20,228 nt of DNA, from NCBI GenBank assembly GCA_024682015.1, contig JAIKZT010000217.1, positions 1 through 20,228 of the forward strand, given 5' to 3'. The translations under genes were made by a program, and so were the position numbers. Source of the DNA: Clostridia bacterium. Its GTDB lineage: Bacteria > Bacillota > Clostridia > Peptostreptococcales > Anaerovoracaceae. Under the pieces are notes generated by a model, which worked only from the letters and a program-made list of their open reading frames with translations, was not told the DNA's origin and searched no databases. The stretch's first letter is position 1; each line of letters opens with the position of its first letter. Below are positions 1-9,286 of this stretch, in pieces.

Positions 1-510
1 CCGGACAAGAAGGCTGCTGCCGATGTGATGCGCCCGTTTTTCGACAGCCCGGACACGACAATTCCTCCGCACATTCGCACCATATACAGGACGTTCGAAC
101 TGGACACCATGCAGACGGAAATGGCGGTCGCGACGATTATCGAAGATGCGATGCAACCTCGCTACAAGGCGTTCCTCGAGAGTCTGAGCAACAAGATGTT
201 CCGCATGTTGGGGCTGCGCGCTTTGCCGACCATGGAAGAAAAGGACCGGGTGAAGGAAATCATCAAGGATATCATCCAGAAGGTGGCCGATGGCAACTTG
301 CATCCGCAACAGGCGTTTGGCTTGTGCATGTCGATGAAGTACAAACCGCCCGTAGAACCCCCCGCTGCCGATTCAGCAGCAACTGATAGCGACAATGTCG
401 CGGCTGTTGCCGATAGCGCCAAGGCCGTGACATCTGCTGATTCAACGGTCCGCGATTCGTCCGCTGTTCCTGCGAGCGCTTCCATCGCCGCAACGGCAGC
501 CGGCGTTTCG
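1..510. other. Compositionally foreign segment, probable contig chimera
   Basis: This stretch has lower GC and more even codon use than the very GC-rich sequence after about nt 510. It encodes a soluble, helix-rich, charged segment and then an Ala/Asp/Ser-rich linker (about nt 355-500). That is unlike the N-terminus expected of a TgpA-type membrane protein, which should start directly with membrane helices. The linker style recalls Fibrobacter proteins, but that is only an impression. The join falls near nt 495-515 in an Ala-coding GC-rich run, where a short accidental overlap is easy. Confidence 0.5.
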
Positions 511-2742
511 GCGGCGTCCGCGCTGATTGCGCCGGTCCTGCTGGGCGCGGCGCTCTGCGCGCTGCTGGTCCTGAGCGCCCGCGCGCCCTGGGGAAAACTC
601 GTCCCCCCGGCGCTGCTGATCCTGGCGCTGCTGTTTACGCTGCTTTTCCGCGGCAGTATAACGGAGGGGGCGTGCCTGCTATGGAACGCGTGGCGCGCCG
701 CCCTGACCGCCGCGACCGGGCGGCTGTATCTGGGCGTAGCGACCGGCGCCGCGCCGGCGGATACGAGCATGCGCCTGCTGCTTCTGACAGCCGCGATCGT
801 CCTGTCGGTTTGCGCCGTCGCGCTGCGAAGGGCCTGCCCGCGGCTTGCTTCCGCCCTCTGCCTGCTGCTGGCCGTCGCCCTGTCGCTGCTGCCGGGCCTG
901 AAGGGCGTCGGGCTTCGGATCGCCCTGCTGCTGGCCGTCGGGCTTGCGCTGCTGCTGACGCCGGATGAAGCGACCGGCGGCGCGCTGCCCGCGCGGTGGC
1001 TGCCGTTCGGGATCGCGCTCGTGTGTTTTGCGCTGCTGCTGCTTGCCGTCCGCTGCTTTGCGCCGGTCCGGGACGGCAGCGCGTTCGCCGCGCTGCGCCG
1101 CGGGGCGGTCGAGGCCGTCCATTCCCGGCTCTATGAGCCCGAGCCGCAGCCCCTGCCCGAGGGCGACCTTACGCGCGCGGGACGGAAGCCGGACGGCGGC
1201 GCGACGCGGCTGACCGTGTCCATGACGCAGCCGGAGAGTCTGTATCTGCGCGGCTTCGTGGGGGACACGTTTACCGGCGCCGCATGGCTGCCCGTATCGA
1301 ACGCGGCCCTCGCCGCGGACGCCGACCTCCTGTACTGGCTGCACCGCTCCGGCTTTTATCCCCAGACGCAGGCGTCCCGCGCAGCCGCGCTGCTGGACGG
1401 CGCGGAGGAGCTCAATTCCATATCCGTCAACAATCTCTCCGCCTGCGGGGCATACATTTACGCGCCCTACGGCCTGACGCAGGCGGACGGGCTGACTTAT
1501 CTTTCGATGAACGACCTGAACGCCTCCGGGATCAAAAACACGGATCGTGCGCTGCGCCGTTACCGCTACGCCGCCGTTTACAAGGCCCCGGACCGCACGG
1601 AGGAGTGGGCCGAGGTCCTCGGCGCGCCCGGCTCTGCGGAGCTGGACGCTTACCGCGCGGAGGAGGCGGGCTATCGGGATTTCGTCCTGGCGCACGACCT
1701 GGAGATCCCGGAAAGCGCGCGCCGTCTGCTGGCTCCGCTTTTGGACGCCTGCCGCGAATCCGGCGGCGCGGAGCCGATGACGCCCTCTGAAGCGGTCGCG
1801 TGCGTCGACCGCTTCCTGGAGCAATATCTGACTTACCGCGAGGACGTCCCGGCAATGGGCGCTTCGGACGATTTCCTCGCCTATACGCTCAACACGCTGC
1901 AGGGCGGCTGGGACGTGCATTACGCCACGCTGGCCGTGCTGGCCCTGCGTTATTACGGCGTGCCCGCCCGCTATGCGGAGGGCTACCTCGTCAGCGCGCA
2001 GCAGGCGTCCGAGGCGGCGGGACAATGGATCCTGCTGGACGACGGCAGCGCCTCGGCCTGGGCGGAGGTCTATCAGGAGGGGATCGGCTGGCTGCCGCTG
2101 CGGCAGACGCTCGGAAACGAATCGGCCTCCTCCCCCGCGGACCCGTCCAAAGAGCCGGACGAAAATTCCCCCGTGGGGACGAAGACCGGAGAGAACGAGG
2201 AACCGAACGACGCCGAGCCGGATACGCCGGAGGAAAAACAGGACGTGGTCCCGAACGAGACGGAGGGACCCGTCCCCGAGACGCACAACAGCTCCCAGAC
2301 GAAGCTCCCGTCGCGCCGTATCGCGCTGCTCTGGCTGCTGCCGATTCTGCTTCTGCTCCTTCTGCTGGCGGGAACGTATCTGCGCCGGCGCCGTATCCTG
2401 CTCCGCCGTGAGCGCCTTTTCTCGCAGCCCGACACGGCGCAGGCCGTCAGCTGCCTCTATGCCTATGTGCTGCGGCTTTTGGAGCCGCTGGCGATCGCGC
2501 CGGAAAAGGGGCGGCTGCTGGAGCTGCCGCCGCTTCTTGCGGAGAAGCTGACGCCGGCATACGCGGCGCGCTTTTCGCGCATGACGGAGCTCAATTACCG
2601 CGCGCTCTTTTCTGCGAAGCCGCTGCCGGATACGGCGCGGGAGGATATGTCCGCGCTGCGCGGCGAGACCGTCGCGGAGCTGAACCGGGGCTGCGGCGCA
2701 TGGAAGCGCCTGCGGCTGAAATGGCTGCGATGTCTGTATTGA
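1..2742 (+). CDS. Membrane transglutaminase-like (TgpA-type) protein with replaced catalytic triad; 5' part partial and probably chimeric
   Basis: The reading frame is open from the first base, so the 5' end lies outside the window; GTG at 25 and ATG at 28 are not convincing starts. From about nt 510 the protein has six hydrophobic segments (to about nt 1070), an extracytoplasmic domain, a transglutaminase-like core (about nt 1800-2110), a Pro/Glu-rich linker, a seventh membrane helix (about nt 2320-2390) with an RRRR stop-transfer signal, and a cytoplasmic tail. This is the layout of TgpA/DUF3488-transglutaminase proteins. The core motif reads GWDVHYAT, then GVPARYAEGY, then SASAWAEVY and GWLPLRQT. 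The usual catalytic Cys, His and Asp are therefore Asp (1912-1914), Ser (2053-2055) and Arg (2101-2103), so a non-catalytic role is inferred. It is the first visible gene of the operon; the next start is 80 nt downstream. Residues before about nt 510 look unrelated to the rest. Confidence 0.75.
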   Translation, partial: PDKKAAADVMRPFFDSPDTTIPPHIRTIYRTFELDTMQTEMAVATIIEDAMQPRYKAFLESLSNKMFRMLGLRALPTMEEKDRVKEIIKDIIQKVADGNLHPQQAFGLCMSMKYKPPVEPPAADSAATDSDNVAAVADSAKAVTSADSTVRDSSAVPASASIAATAAGVSAASALIAPVLLGAALCALLVLSARAPWGKLVPPALLILALLFTLLFRGSITEGACLLWNAWRAALTAATGRLYLGVATGAAPADTSMRLLLLTAAIVLSVCAVALRRACPRLASALCLLLAVALSLLPGLKGVGLRIALLLAVGLALLLTPDEATGGALPARWLPFGIALVCFALLLLAVRCFAPVRDGSAFAALRRGAVEAVHSRLYEPEPQPLPEGDLTRAGRKPDGGATRLTVSMTQPESLYLRGFVGDTFTGAAWLPVSNAALAADADLLYWLHRSGFYPQTQASRAAALLDGAEELNSISVNNLSACGAYIYAPYGLTQADGLTYLSMNDLNASGIKNTDRALRRYRYAAVYKAPDRTEEWAEVLGAPGSAELDAYRAEEAGYRDFVLAHDLEIPESARRLLAPLLDACRESGGAEPMTPSEAVACVDRFLEQYLTYREDVPAMGASDDFLAYTLNTLQGGWDVHYATLAVLALRYYGVPARYAEGYLVSAQQASEAAGQWILLDDGSASAWAEVYQEGIGWLPLRQTLGNESASSPADPSKEPDENSPVGTKTGENEEPNDAEPDTPEEKQDVVPNETEGPVPETHNSSQTKLPSRRIALLWLLPILLLLLLLAGTYLRRRRILLRRERLFSQPDTAQAVSCLYAYVLRLLEPLAIAPEKGRLLELPPLLAEKLTPAYAARFSRMTELNYRALFSAKPLPDTAREDMSALRGETVAELNRGCGAWKRLRLKWLRCLY

Positions 2743-2822
2743 GGGCAGCGCCGGATGTTCCCTCATTCCAAAGAAATCATACGATTTACCCTATGCGACC
2801 CAGAATAAGGAGGCTTTGTACT

Positions 2823-5800
2823 ATGATGAAGCGCAAGACAGCTGAATGGCTCCGGATCATACGGATCGCGTTCTTGGCACTGTTGACGGTGCTGGCGATC
2901 ACGCTGCCCGCCCGGGCGGAGGAGCCGGACGGCACGGACACGGGCGCGCCGGAGACCGCTACCTGGGCCGTTACCTTTGACGACAACGGCGGCATGCACG
3001 ATGTCGGCCCGGAGGCCGGGGAGGTCAAGGTTTACAGCGCGGCCAACTACCCCGGCGTGAGCATCCGCGCCGTCGCGCAAAGCGGCAACGAGTTTACCGA
3101 CGACGACGGCGACGGCGTGCTGCTGCTGCCGGACGGGCAGTATGAGTTTTACATCGACTGCCGCCACAACCACGTCATCGGCGACGTAACAGTTTCCGGC
3201 GCGCCGGAGACCGTCTCCGTCGGCATGTGGTCCTTTGACGACTGGCTGGACGCGGAAAACATCCGCATGGCGCGCGGCAGCGGCGTCGCCTCCTTTGATC
3301 GGGACGAGACGCCGGTGGAGCGCGGCGACCATCTCTTCCGGATCGACGAACCGGATTTCATGTCAGGTTCGATAAGCGTCATGGTAAATTTCAACAAGGC
3401 TGCATTTACGGATGAGGAGCTGGCGGCAAAGGACCCGTGGGTTTTGCGGCAAAGCTACAGCGCCGTTACGCATGAGTACACGTTCGTCGGGCGCGTATAC
3501 AATCCGAACGACCGGACCGTGCGGAACCACTGTTTCCAAAGTGTAGGAAAAGGTTCTAAGGACAGTTACGGCATCTTCGAAAACGGCGACCGGATCGAAG
3601 CAGACAGCCCGAAGGGCGTTTCCGGTCCCCTCTGGGTCTTCTTCAACGGCGACCTGCCCGGCTATTTCCGCTATCAGGACTATACCATTCAGGTGGACCG
3701 CATCCCGACCCTCAGCGCCCTGCAGGTAACGGACGAAAACGGCGGCGCGATCTCCTCGGTGGACGAGTTCTCCGCCGTCTATTACGATATGGATTACGAC
3801 TATGAATACCGCGTGGTAAACACGGTGCGGCAGGTCGTGGTCAAGCCCACGCCGCTGTGCGGCGATTACCGCGTCACGGTAAACGGACAGCCGCTTGAAA
3901 ACGGCAGGGCGACGGTGGACATGGACCTCGACGAGCACGGCGAGCCGCTTCCCACCACGGCGACGCTGACGGTGTACGGCGGGGAATACGCGAGGGACTA
4001 CACCCTGACCTTCATCCCCATGGAGGGGAAGCGCCTCACCTTCAACACCACCCAGCCGGGCACGACCGTCCAGGTCTTCAACAAGTCCGGCGAGGAGCTG
4101 CTGCCGGCGCAGAGCCGCGAGGTCAACGGCCTGTGGTCTTATCTCTACAAGCTCCCCGACGGCGAGACCTATACCTACATTGCGACAAAGGACGAATACT
4201 ATCACAGCACAAAGACCTTCACCATGGAGGAGAGCGCCAACAAGACCATCGAGGTCAGCGTGATCGACGAGGAGAATTGGCTGCAAGACTTGGACTTTCC
4301 GACCATCGTCTGGGGAAGCACCGGCCTGCCTGCCCACTGGCTGCTGGAGCCCGTGGAGTTTTCGCCGGAAATCCACTATTATGATCTGCTGAAGTTTGAC
4401 TCGGATGGAGCTCTTCGTTATACTCCGACCTTTGACGATACGACCTACATTCTGTCCACCCGGAACTGGGATGTCGAGCAGAACACGCTTCGTGTCTATA
4501 CTGACCTGCTTTCCGAACAATGGTATAACGCTTTTCATCTTTTGGTGTGCGGACCCGAGAGCAACCAGCTGACCCTGCTCCTTTCCAAGGAGGAGAGCGG
4601 CGTTACCTATTATCAGGACTATGTCCTGAACGTCAAGCGCTTCTGTACCCTGTCAGACTTTGCCGTTTCCTGCGGCGGGACGGCCCTGGCCCTGGAGAAG
4701 CCCTATGAGAAGGGGGACCTCGCGCTGACGACCAAAGCGCCCTTTGACGCCACGAGCATGACGGTTTACGCTCCCGGCTGCAGCGGCACCGTGAACAGCC
4801 GTTATCAGTATTACTATTCCATCAAGGTAAACGGTGTTGAGACCGACGAGAACGACATAGCGGTGGTGCCGCTTAGCGGCACCACGGAGACGGAGACGGT
4901 CACTATCGAGGTGGGCTGCCCCGGCTATGAGGATGCCGCGCGCACAATCACCTTGACTGTGCTAAAGACGCAGCCGGTCACGACGACGGTGGACGTCGCG
5001 CCGGCGGAGGCCGTCCTGACCTTCCGCAACAATGAAACCGCCGAGCGCATCTGGCCGGATGCCGAGGGGAACTGGACCCTGTATGACGGCTATACTTTCA
5101 CCTATACCCTGACCGCCCCGGGCTATGTGGGCCGGCGGGGCACCGTGCTGGTGAAAACCGACGACCGGGGTACATACATGATTCTGGACGGCGATACGAC
5201 CAATCCCATCGCGGCTGCGGACGACGGGGAGCGGTTGACCGCCGCGCTGTCCCTCAGCATCTCCGCCGCGCCGGAGAACACGACGCTGGACCGCACGATC
5301 GAGGCGGAGTGGGCGGACTTCCGCGGCACGAGCTATACCTGGGATGCGGAAAGCGGGAAGCTCGTCGTCGGCGGGACGGCGAATACGAACAACTGCGTCG
5401 TCAGCGCGCCGACGCCGATCGACGCGGGGGATTCCGGCCTCTACTGGGCCTCCGGGATCGGCAAGGGCATGTCCGGCAACGCGGTCAGCAGCCCGATCTT
5501 AGTGGACGGCGACCTCGTCGTCTACGCCGGGGACCGGCTTTTCCGCGTGGACGCCGTGACCGGCGCGGTCAAGGCGCAGGGACAGATGACCGCCTCCTCC
5601 GCCTTCTCGATCACGCCGCCGTTTTACTACGACGGGATGCTCTTCGTCGCGCTGGGGCACGGCAAGATTCAGGCCTTTGACGCGAAGACGCTGGAAAGTC
5701 TCTGGGTCTATACGGACCCGGTCGGCGATCAGCCCAACAGCCCGATCACGATCTATGACGGCTACCTGTACACCGGCTACTGGAACAAGGAGGACGAGGT

Positions 5801-7949
5801 TTCCAGCTTCATCTGCCTGACCGTGACGGACGAGGACCCGACGCGCCCCGACGAGCCGAAGGTGCCCACCTGGACGCATCTGCAGTTAGGCGGCTTCTAC
5901 TGGGCCGGGGCCTACGTCTGCGACGATTATCTGCTGGTCGGCACGGACGACGGCGTGCAGGGCATCCGGCACCCGCGGGTGGGCGCCTCCGGGCAGGATT
6001 TCAATATGAGCTCCGAGCTTTTGATGCTGGACCGCCGCACCGGCGCGCTGCTGGACAAGGCGAGCGAGCTGCAGTCGGACATCCGCTGCAATATCGTCTA
6101 TGACGTGCAGACGGACGCCTATTACTTCACGAGCAAGGGCGGTATGTTCTACCAGGCGAAGACGGCGAAGGACGAGACGGGCGCGTGGAAGATCAGCGAG
6201 CTGCATTCCCTGGGTCTGGTCAATATGGACTATTACACGAATTACGGCGTTCCCATGAGCACGAGCACGCCCGTGGTGTATAACGGCAGGGCCTACGTGG
6301 GCTGCTGCGGCGGCGGGCAGTTCAACGAGTATTCCGGCCACAACCTGACCGTCATCGACATAGAGAGCTGGACCGTCGCCTACAGCGTCCGGACGCAGGG
6401 CTATCCGCAGACGAGCGGCCTGCTGACCACGGCCTATGAGGACACCGGCTGCGTCTACGTCTACTTCTTCGACAACTACAACCCCGGGCCGCTGCGGATG
6501 CTGCGCGACCGCCCGGGCCAGACCGCGCCGGACCCGGTTACGACGGAGCTCTATTCCAAATACGGCGTCGATTATACCTACGATACGGCCTACGTGCTCT
6601 TCACGCCCGTGGGCGATCAGGCGCAGTTCGCCATCTGCAGCCCGATCTGCGATCAGTACGGCGTGATGTACTTCAAGAACGACTCCGGCTACCTGATGGC
6701 CTTCGGGCCGTCCATTGAGAAGCTGGAGGTAACGAAGCCCCCGCTGCGCACCGAATACGCCGTGGGCGAGACCTTCGACCCCGCGGGGATGCAGGTGATG
6801 CTGACCTACTCCAACGGCATGACGCGGGACGTGAGCGGCCACGTGCTCTACTCCGAGGCGCCGCTGGAGGCGGGCGAAACGGAAGTAACGCTGAGCTACA
6901 GGACGCTCTACCACAACGCGGACAACGAGGACGGGACCAGCGAGCCGGCGCAGCGGGGCGGCTCGACCATTGCGGGCGTGGCGATCACGGTTACCGCCGA
7001 GGACGCGCCGGAGACAGCCGGGCGCTATATGAAGTACCCCGACCGCGCGGAGATCGCGCGGCAGGAGGCGGTGTGGCTGCTGACGGACACGGGCGTGCTG
7101 GACGCCGCCGAGGGCGCGCCCTTTGCCCCGAAGACGCCGATGACAGGCGCGCAGGCGGCGGCGCTGCTTGCGAAGCTGGGCGGCGCGAGCGCCTTTTCCG
7201 GCGAGACGGTAAGCTATGCGGCACTTGAAAGGGCGCTGCTGGAAACGCTGGGCTACGACGCGGAGAAGGCGGAGCTGGCCGATGCGGAGAAGCTGCAAGC
7301 CCTCGCCGCGGGGCTCGGTCTGGACGCCGGTTTGGGCGAATACGACCCGGCGGCTGCGATCACGCGGGAGGACGCGGCGCAGATGGCGTTCAACGCGCTG
7401 CTGTGCGACGTGGTGGAATATGACGGAGATACCGCGACAAGCGCGGAGAACGCCGGATATGACTTCCGTCTGGCGTCCGACGGCGTGCGCGGCGGGGACG
7501 CGGCCATGCAGCTCGTCGAGCGCGCGCTGCCGCGGGTAAAGCTCTATGAGAAGGCGGCGGACGGCGGCGTCTACCGGCGCTGGTACGCGGGCGGGTCGTC
7601 CGCGGATTACCGCTATGACGAAGGCCGCTGTTTGGCCCGCGCCTATGCCGGAACGGCGCAGGCGGCGGTGCTGGAGCTTGTGCATGCGGCGGAGCCGGGC
7701 GAGTGCGAAGAATCCGTGGAAACCTGCCGGGCGGCGCTGTACTGCGCGCCGGGCGTGTCGGCGCGGCTGTACGCGGCGTTCTACGACGCGGACGGGCGGC
7801 TGCTGGCGGTGGAACCGGCAGAGCTGGATGAAGCCGGCGTGAGCTTACGCGAATGGCCGCGGGGCGAGGCCGCAGGCGCGCGGGTGTTCCTGCTGGACGA
7901 AAACGCCGCCCCGCTAGGTGCCAGAGGCGAAACGACCTGGGCGGAGTAA
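2823..7949 (+). CDS. Giant secreted surface protein: beta-sandwich repeats, PQQ-like propeller, Ig-like domain, SLH-like repeats
   Basis: The start at 2823 (1708 residues) is chosen because AAGGAGG lies at 2807-2813 and a signal peptide follows at once: basic N-terminus MMKRK, a hydrophobic core, and a likely cleavage after ARA near residue 31. Residues about 35-870 are beta-rich and include cadherin-like beta-sandwich units (segments starting TLSALQV and TLSDFAV). Residues about 870-1300 carry PQQ-like propeller repeats with motifs such as SSPILVDGDLVVYAG, LFRVDAVTG and IQAFDAKTLESLW. Residues about 1300-1395 resemble a bacterial Ig-like domain (YAVGETFDPAGMQVMLTYSNG). Residues about 1400-1535 look like degenerate SLH repeats (PMTGAQAAALLAKL, AITREDAAQMAFNALL), which would hold the protein on the cell wall. 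Placed ahead of two intrinsic-factor-like proteins and an ECF importer, it may act as a surface scaffold or capture protein. The ligand is unknown. Confidence 0.85.
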   Translation: MMKRKTAEWLRIIRIAFLALLTVLAITLPARAEEPDGTDTGAPETATWAVTFDDNGGMHDVGPEAGEVKVYSAANYPGVSIRAVAQSGNEFTDDDGDGVLLLPDGQYEFYIDCRHNHVIGDVTVSGAPETVSVGMWSFDDWLDAENIRMARGSGVASFDRDETPVERGDHLFRIDEPDFMSGSISVMVNFNKAAFTDEELAAKDPWVLRQSYSAVTHEYTFVGRVYNPNDRTVRNHCFQSVGKGSKDSYGIFENGDRIEADSPKGVSGPLWVFFNGDLPGYFRYQDYTIQVDRIPTLSALQVTDENGGAISSVDEFSAVYYDMDYDYEYRVVNTVRQVVVKPTPLCGDYRVTVNGQPLENGRATVDMDLDEHGEPLPTTATLTVYGGEYARDYTLTFIPMEGKRLTFNTTQPGTTVQVFNKSGEELLPAQSREVNGLWSYLYKLPDGETYTYIATKDEYYHSTKTFTMEESANKTIEVSVIDEENWLQDLDFPTIVWGSTGLPAHWLLEPVEFSPEIHYYDLLKFDSDGALRYTPTFDDTTYILSTRNWDVEQNTLRVYTDLLSEQWYNAFHLLVCGPESNQLTLLLSKEESGVTYYQDYVLNVKRFCTLSDFAVSCGGTALALEKPYEKGDLALTTKAPFDATSMTVYAPGCSGTVNSRYQYYYSIKVNGVETDENDIAVVPLSGTTETETVTIEVGCPGYEDAARTITLTVLKTQPVTTTVDVAPAEAVLTFRNNETAERIWPDAEGNWTLYDGYTFTYTLTAPGYVGRRGTVLVKTDDRGTYMILDGDTTNPIAAADDGERLTAALSLSISAAPENTTLDRTIEAEWADFRGTSYTWDAESGKLVVGGTANTNNCVVSAPTPIDAGDSGLYWASGIGKGMSGNAVSSPILVDGDLVVYAGDRLFRVDAVTGAVKAQGQMTASSAFSITPPFYYDGMLFVALGHGKIQAFDAKTLESLWVYTDPVGDQPNSPITIYDGYLYTGYWNKEDEVSSFICLTVTDEDPTRPDEPKVPTWTHLQLGGFYWAGAYVCDDYLLVGTDDGVQGIRHPRVGASGQDFNMSSELLMLDRRTGALLDKASELQSDIRCNIVYDVQTDAYYFTSKGGMFYQAKTAKDETGAWKISELHSLGLVNMDYYTNYGVPMSTSTPVVYNGRAYVGCCGGGQFNEYSGHNLTVIDIESWTVAYSVRTQGYPQTSGLLTTAYEDTGCVYVYFFDNYNPGPLRMLRDRPGQTAPDPVTTELYSKYGVDYTYDTAYVLFTPVGDQAQFAICSPICDQYGVMYFKNDSGYLMAFGPSIEKLEVTKPPLRTEYAVGETFDPAGMQVMLTYSNGMTRDVSGHVLYSEAPLEAGETEVTLSYRTLYHNADNEDGTSEPAQRGGSTIAGVAITVTAEDAPETAGRYMKYPDRAEIARQEAVWLLTDTGVLDAAEGAPFAPKTPMTGAQAAALLAKLGGASAFSGETVSYAALERALLETLGYDAEKAELADAEKLQALAAGLGLDAGLGEYDPAAAITREDAAQMAFNALLCDVVEYDGDTATSAENAGYDFRLASDGVRGGDAAMQLVERALPRVKLYEKAADGGVYRRWYAGGSSADYRYDEGRCLARAYAGTAQAAVLELVHAAEPGECEESVETCRAALYCAPGVSARLYAAFYDADGRLLAVEPAELDEAGVSLREWPRGEAAGARVFLLDENAAPLGARGETTWAE

Positions 7950-7993
7950 CGGACGCGGAGAAATAACGGGAGTATTCAAGGGGGAAAAAGACC

Positions 7994-9007
7994 ATGAGAA
8001 ATAACGGCATACGGTCTGCGGCCGTGCTGCTGACTTTGTGCCTGCTGCTGTGCGCGTGCGGCGCGCCGGCGGAGCAGGCGGAGCCGACAGCCGGGCCGGA
8101 GACCGGGGAAGAGAGCGCCGCCGCCGCGGCGCTGCGGGAGACGGCGGACTATCTGCTGGAAAAGGTCCCGCAGCCGCAGACCGGCAGTCTCGGCGGGGAG
8201 TGGACGGTAATCGGCATGGCGCGCAGCGGCGCGGACGTGCCGCCCGGCTATTTTGACGCATACTATGATTCCGTGGTACAATTCGTGCGCGAACGCGGCG
8301 GCGTACTGCATCAACGGAAATACACCGAATACAGCCGTGTGATCCTGGGGCTGACCGCCATCGGGAAGGATCCCGCGGACGTGGGCGGCTATGACCTGCT
8401 GCGGCCGCTGGGAGATTATGAGCAGACGGTGTGGCAGGGCATCAACGGACCCGTTTGGGCCCTGATCGCGCTGGACAGCGGGGCGTACGATATACCCGAG
8501 AACCCCGACGCCCCCGTGCAGGCCACCCGGGACGCGTATATCGCCTGTATTTTGGACGAGCAGCTCGACGACGGCGGCTGGGCCCTGACCGGGGGCGCTT
8601 CCGACGCCGATCTGACCGCGATGGCCCTGCAGGCGCTGTGCGGATACAGCGGGCAGCCGGAGGTAAAAGCGGCGATCGACAGGGCGCTGGAGCGCCTGTC
8701 CGCCCTGCAGAGCGAGAGCGGCGGCTTTTCCTCCTGGGGCGAGGAGAGCGCGGAGAGCTGCGCGCAGGCGATCGTGGCGCTGACCGGCCTCGGGATCGAC
8801 CTGAACGACAGCCGATTCGTGAAGAACGGCAGGAACGCCCTCGACGCGCTTTTGGATTTTCGTACGCCGGAGGGAGGATTCCGGCACACCGCCGCCGCCG
8901 GCGCCGATCTGATGGCGACGGAGCAGGCGTTTTACGCGCTGGCGGCCGCTTGCCGGGCTGAGACAGGCAAATCCCGCCTCTATGATATGCGGGATCCGCG
9001 CGGATAA
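7994..9007 (+). CDS. Lipoprotein with alpha/alpha-barrel (prenyltransferase/squalene-cyclase-like) repeats, intrinsic-factor alpha-domain type
   Basis: This 337-residue protein starts 44 nt after the previous gene, behind a purine-rich ribosome site (AAGGGGGAAAAAG). Its N-terminus is a lipoprotein signal: a hydrophobic LLTLCLLL run and the lipobox LCAC, with the lipidated Cys near residue 22. The mature part has repeated helical units marked by DDGGWAL, SGGFSSWG and EGGFRHT. These are the Gly-rich turns of prenyltransferase/squalene-oxidase-type repeats, here without obvious catalytic residues. The same fold forms the N-terminal domain of intrinsic factor and transcobalamin, which bind cobalamin together with a C-terminal beta domain. 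A DUF4430 (beta-domain) protein is encoded one gene downstream, which supports a ligand-binding rather than enzymatic role. Cobalamin as the ligand is inferred. The lipid anchor places it on the outer face of the membrane. Confidence 0.85.
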   Translation: MRNNGIRSAAVLLTLCLLLCACGAPAEQAEPTAGPETGEESAAAAALRETADYLLEKVPQPQTGSLGGEWTVIGMARSGADVPPGYFDAYYDSVVQFVRERGGVLHQRKYTEYSRVILGLTAIGKDPADVGGYDLLRPLGDYEQTVWQGINGPVWALIALDSGAYDIPENPDAPVQATRDAYIACILDEQLDDGGWALTGGASDADLTAMALQALCGYSGQPEVKAAIDRALERLSALQSESGGFSSWGEESAESCAQAIVALTGLGIDLNDSRFVKNGRNALDALLDFRTPEGGFRHTAAAGADLMATEQAFYALAAACRAETGKSRLYDMRDPRG

Positions 9008-9020
9008 AGGGGAGAGAAAT

Positions 9021-9272
9021 ATGGGGGAAAACGAGCGCCGCTGCCGCTTTGACGGCAACGCGTGGTTTCTGAACCAGGTGCGCTGCCGGACCCGCGCCGC
9101 GCTGAACGCGCGGGGCAGCAGGGCGAAAGCCGACAGCAGCGAATACAAGGCCGAGTATGCGCGGCAGCTCAAGCTGTTTCGCGCCGAGCGCGCGGAAGTG
9201 AAACAGCGCCGACGGAAAAAATTCCAGGAGCGCGAGAAAAACAGACTGAACGCCGGACGCACCGGCAAGTAG
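9021..9272 (+). CDS. Small basic hypothetical protein (83 residues)
   Basis: The start at ATG 9021 follows an AAGGGGAGAG ribosome site 13 nt after the lipoprotein stop. The stop is 14 nt before the DUF4430 gene, so the frame fits the operon spacing exactly. The product is highly charged and mostly basic. Its N-terminal part contains RCRFDGNAWFLNQVRCRTR, and its C-terminal half is a probable single helix rich in Arg, Lys, Glu and Gln (KQRRRKKFQEREKNR). There is no signal peptide or membrane segment, so it should be cytoplasmic. I do not recognise the family. A GC-rich region produces many chance frames, but the ribosome site, position and compact spacing favour a real gene. Confidence 0.6.
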   Translation: MGENERRCRFDGNAWFLNQVRCRTRAALNARGSRAKADSSEYKAEYARQLKLFRAERAEVKQRRRKKFQEREKNRLNAGRTGK

Positions 9273-9286
9273 AAGCGAGGCGGCAC

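Noticed and set aside
679..2766. Long minus-strand open frame (695 codons)
   Set aside because: It is the mirror of the membrane transglutaminase gene in GC-rich DNA; Arg/Gln/Ala-rich composition without domains or ribosome site.
5886..7685. Minus-strand open frame (599 codons)
   Set aside because: It lies antisense inside the propeller/SLH coding region, whose plus-strand domains are clear; the product is Arg/His/Val-rich low-quality sequence.
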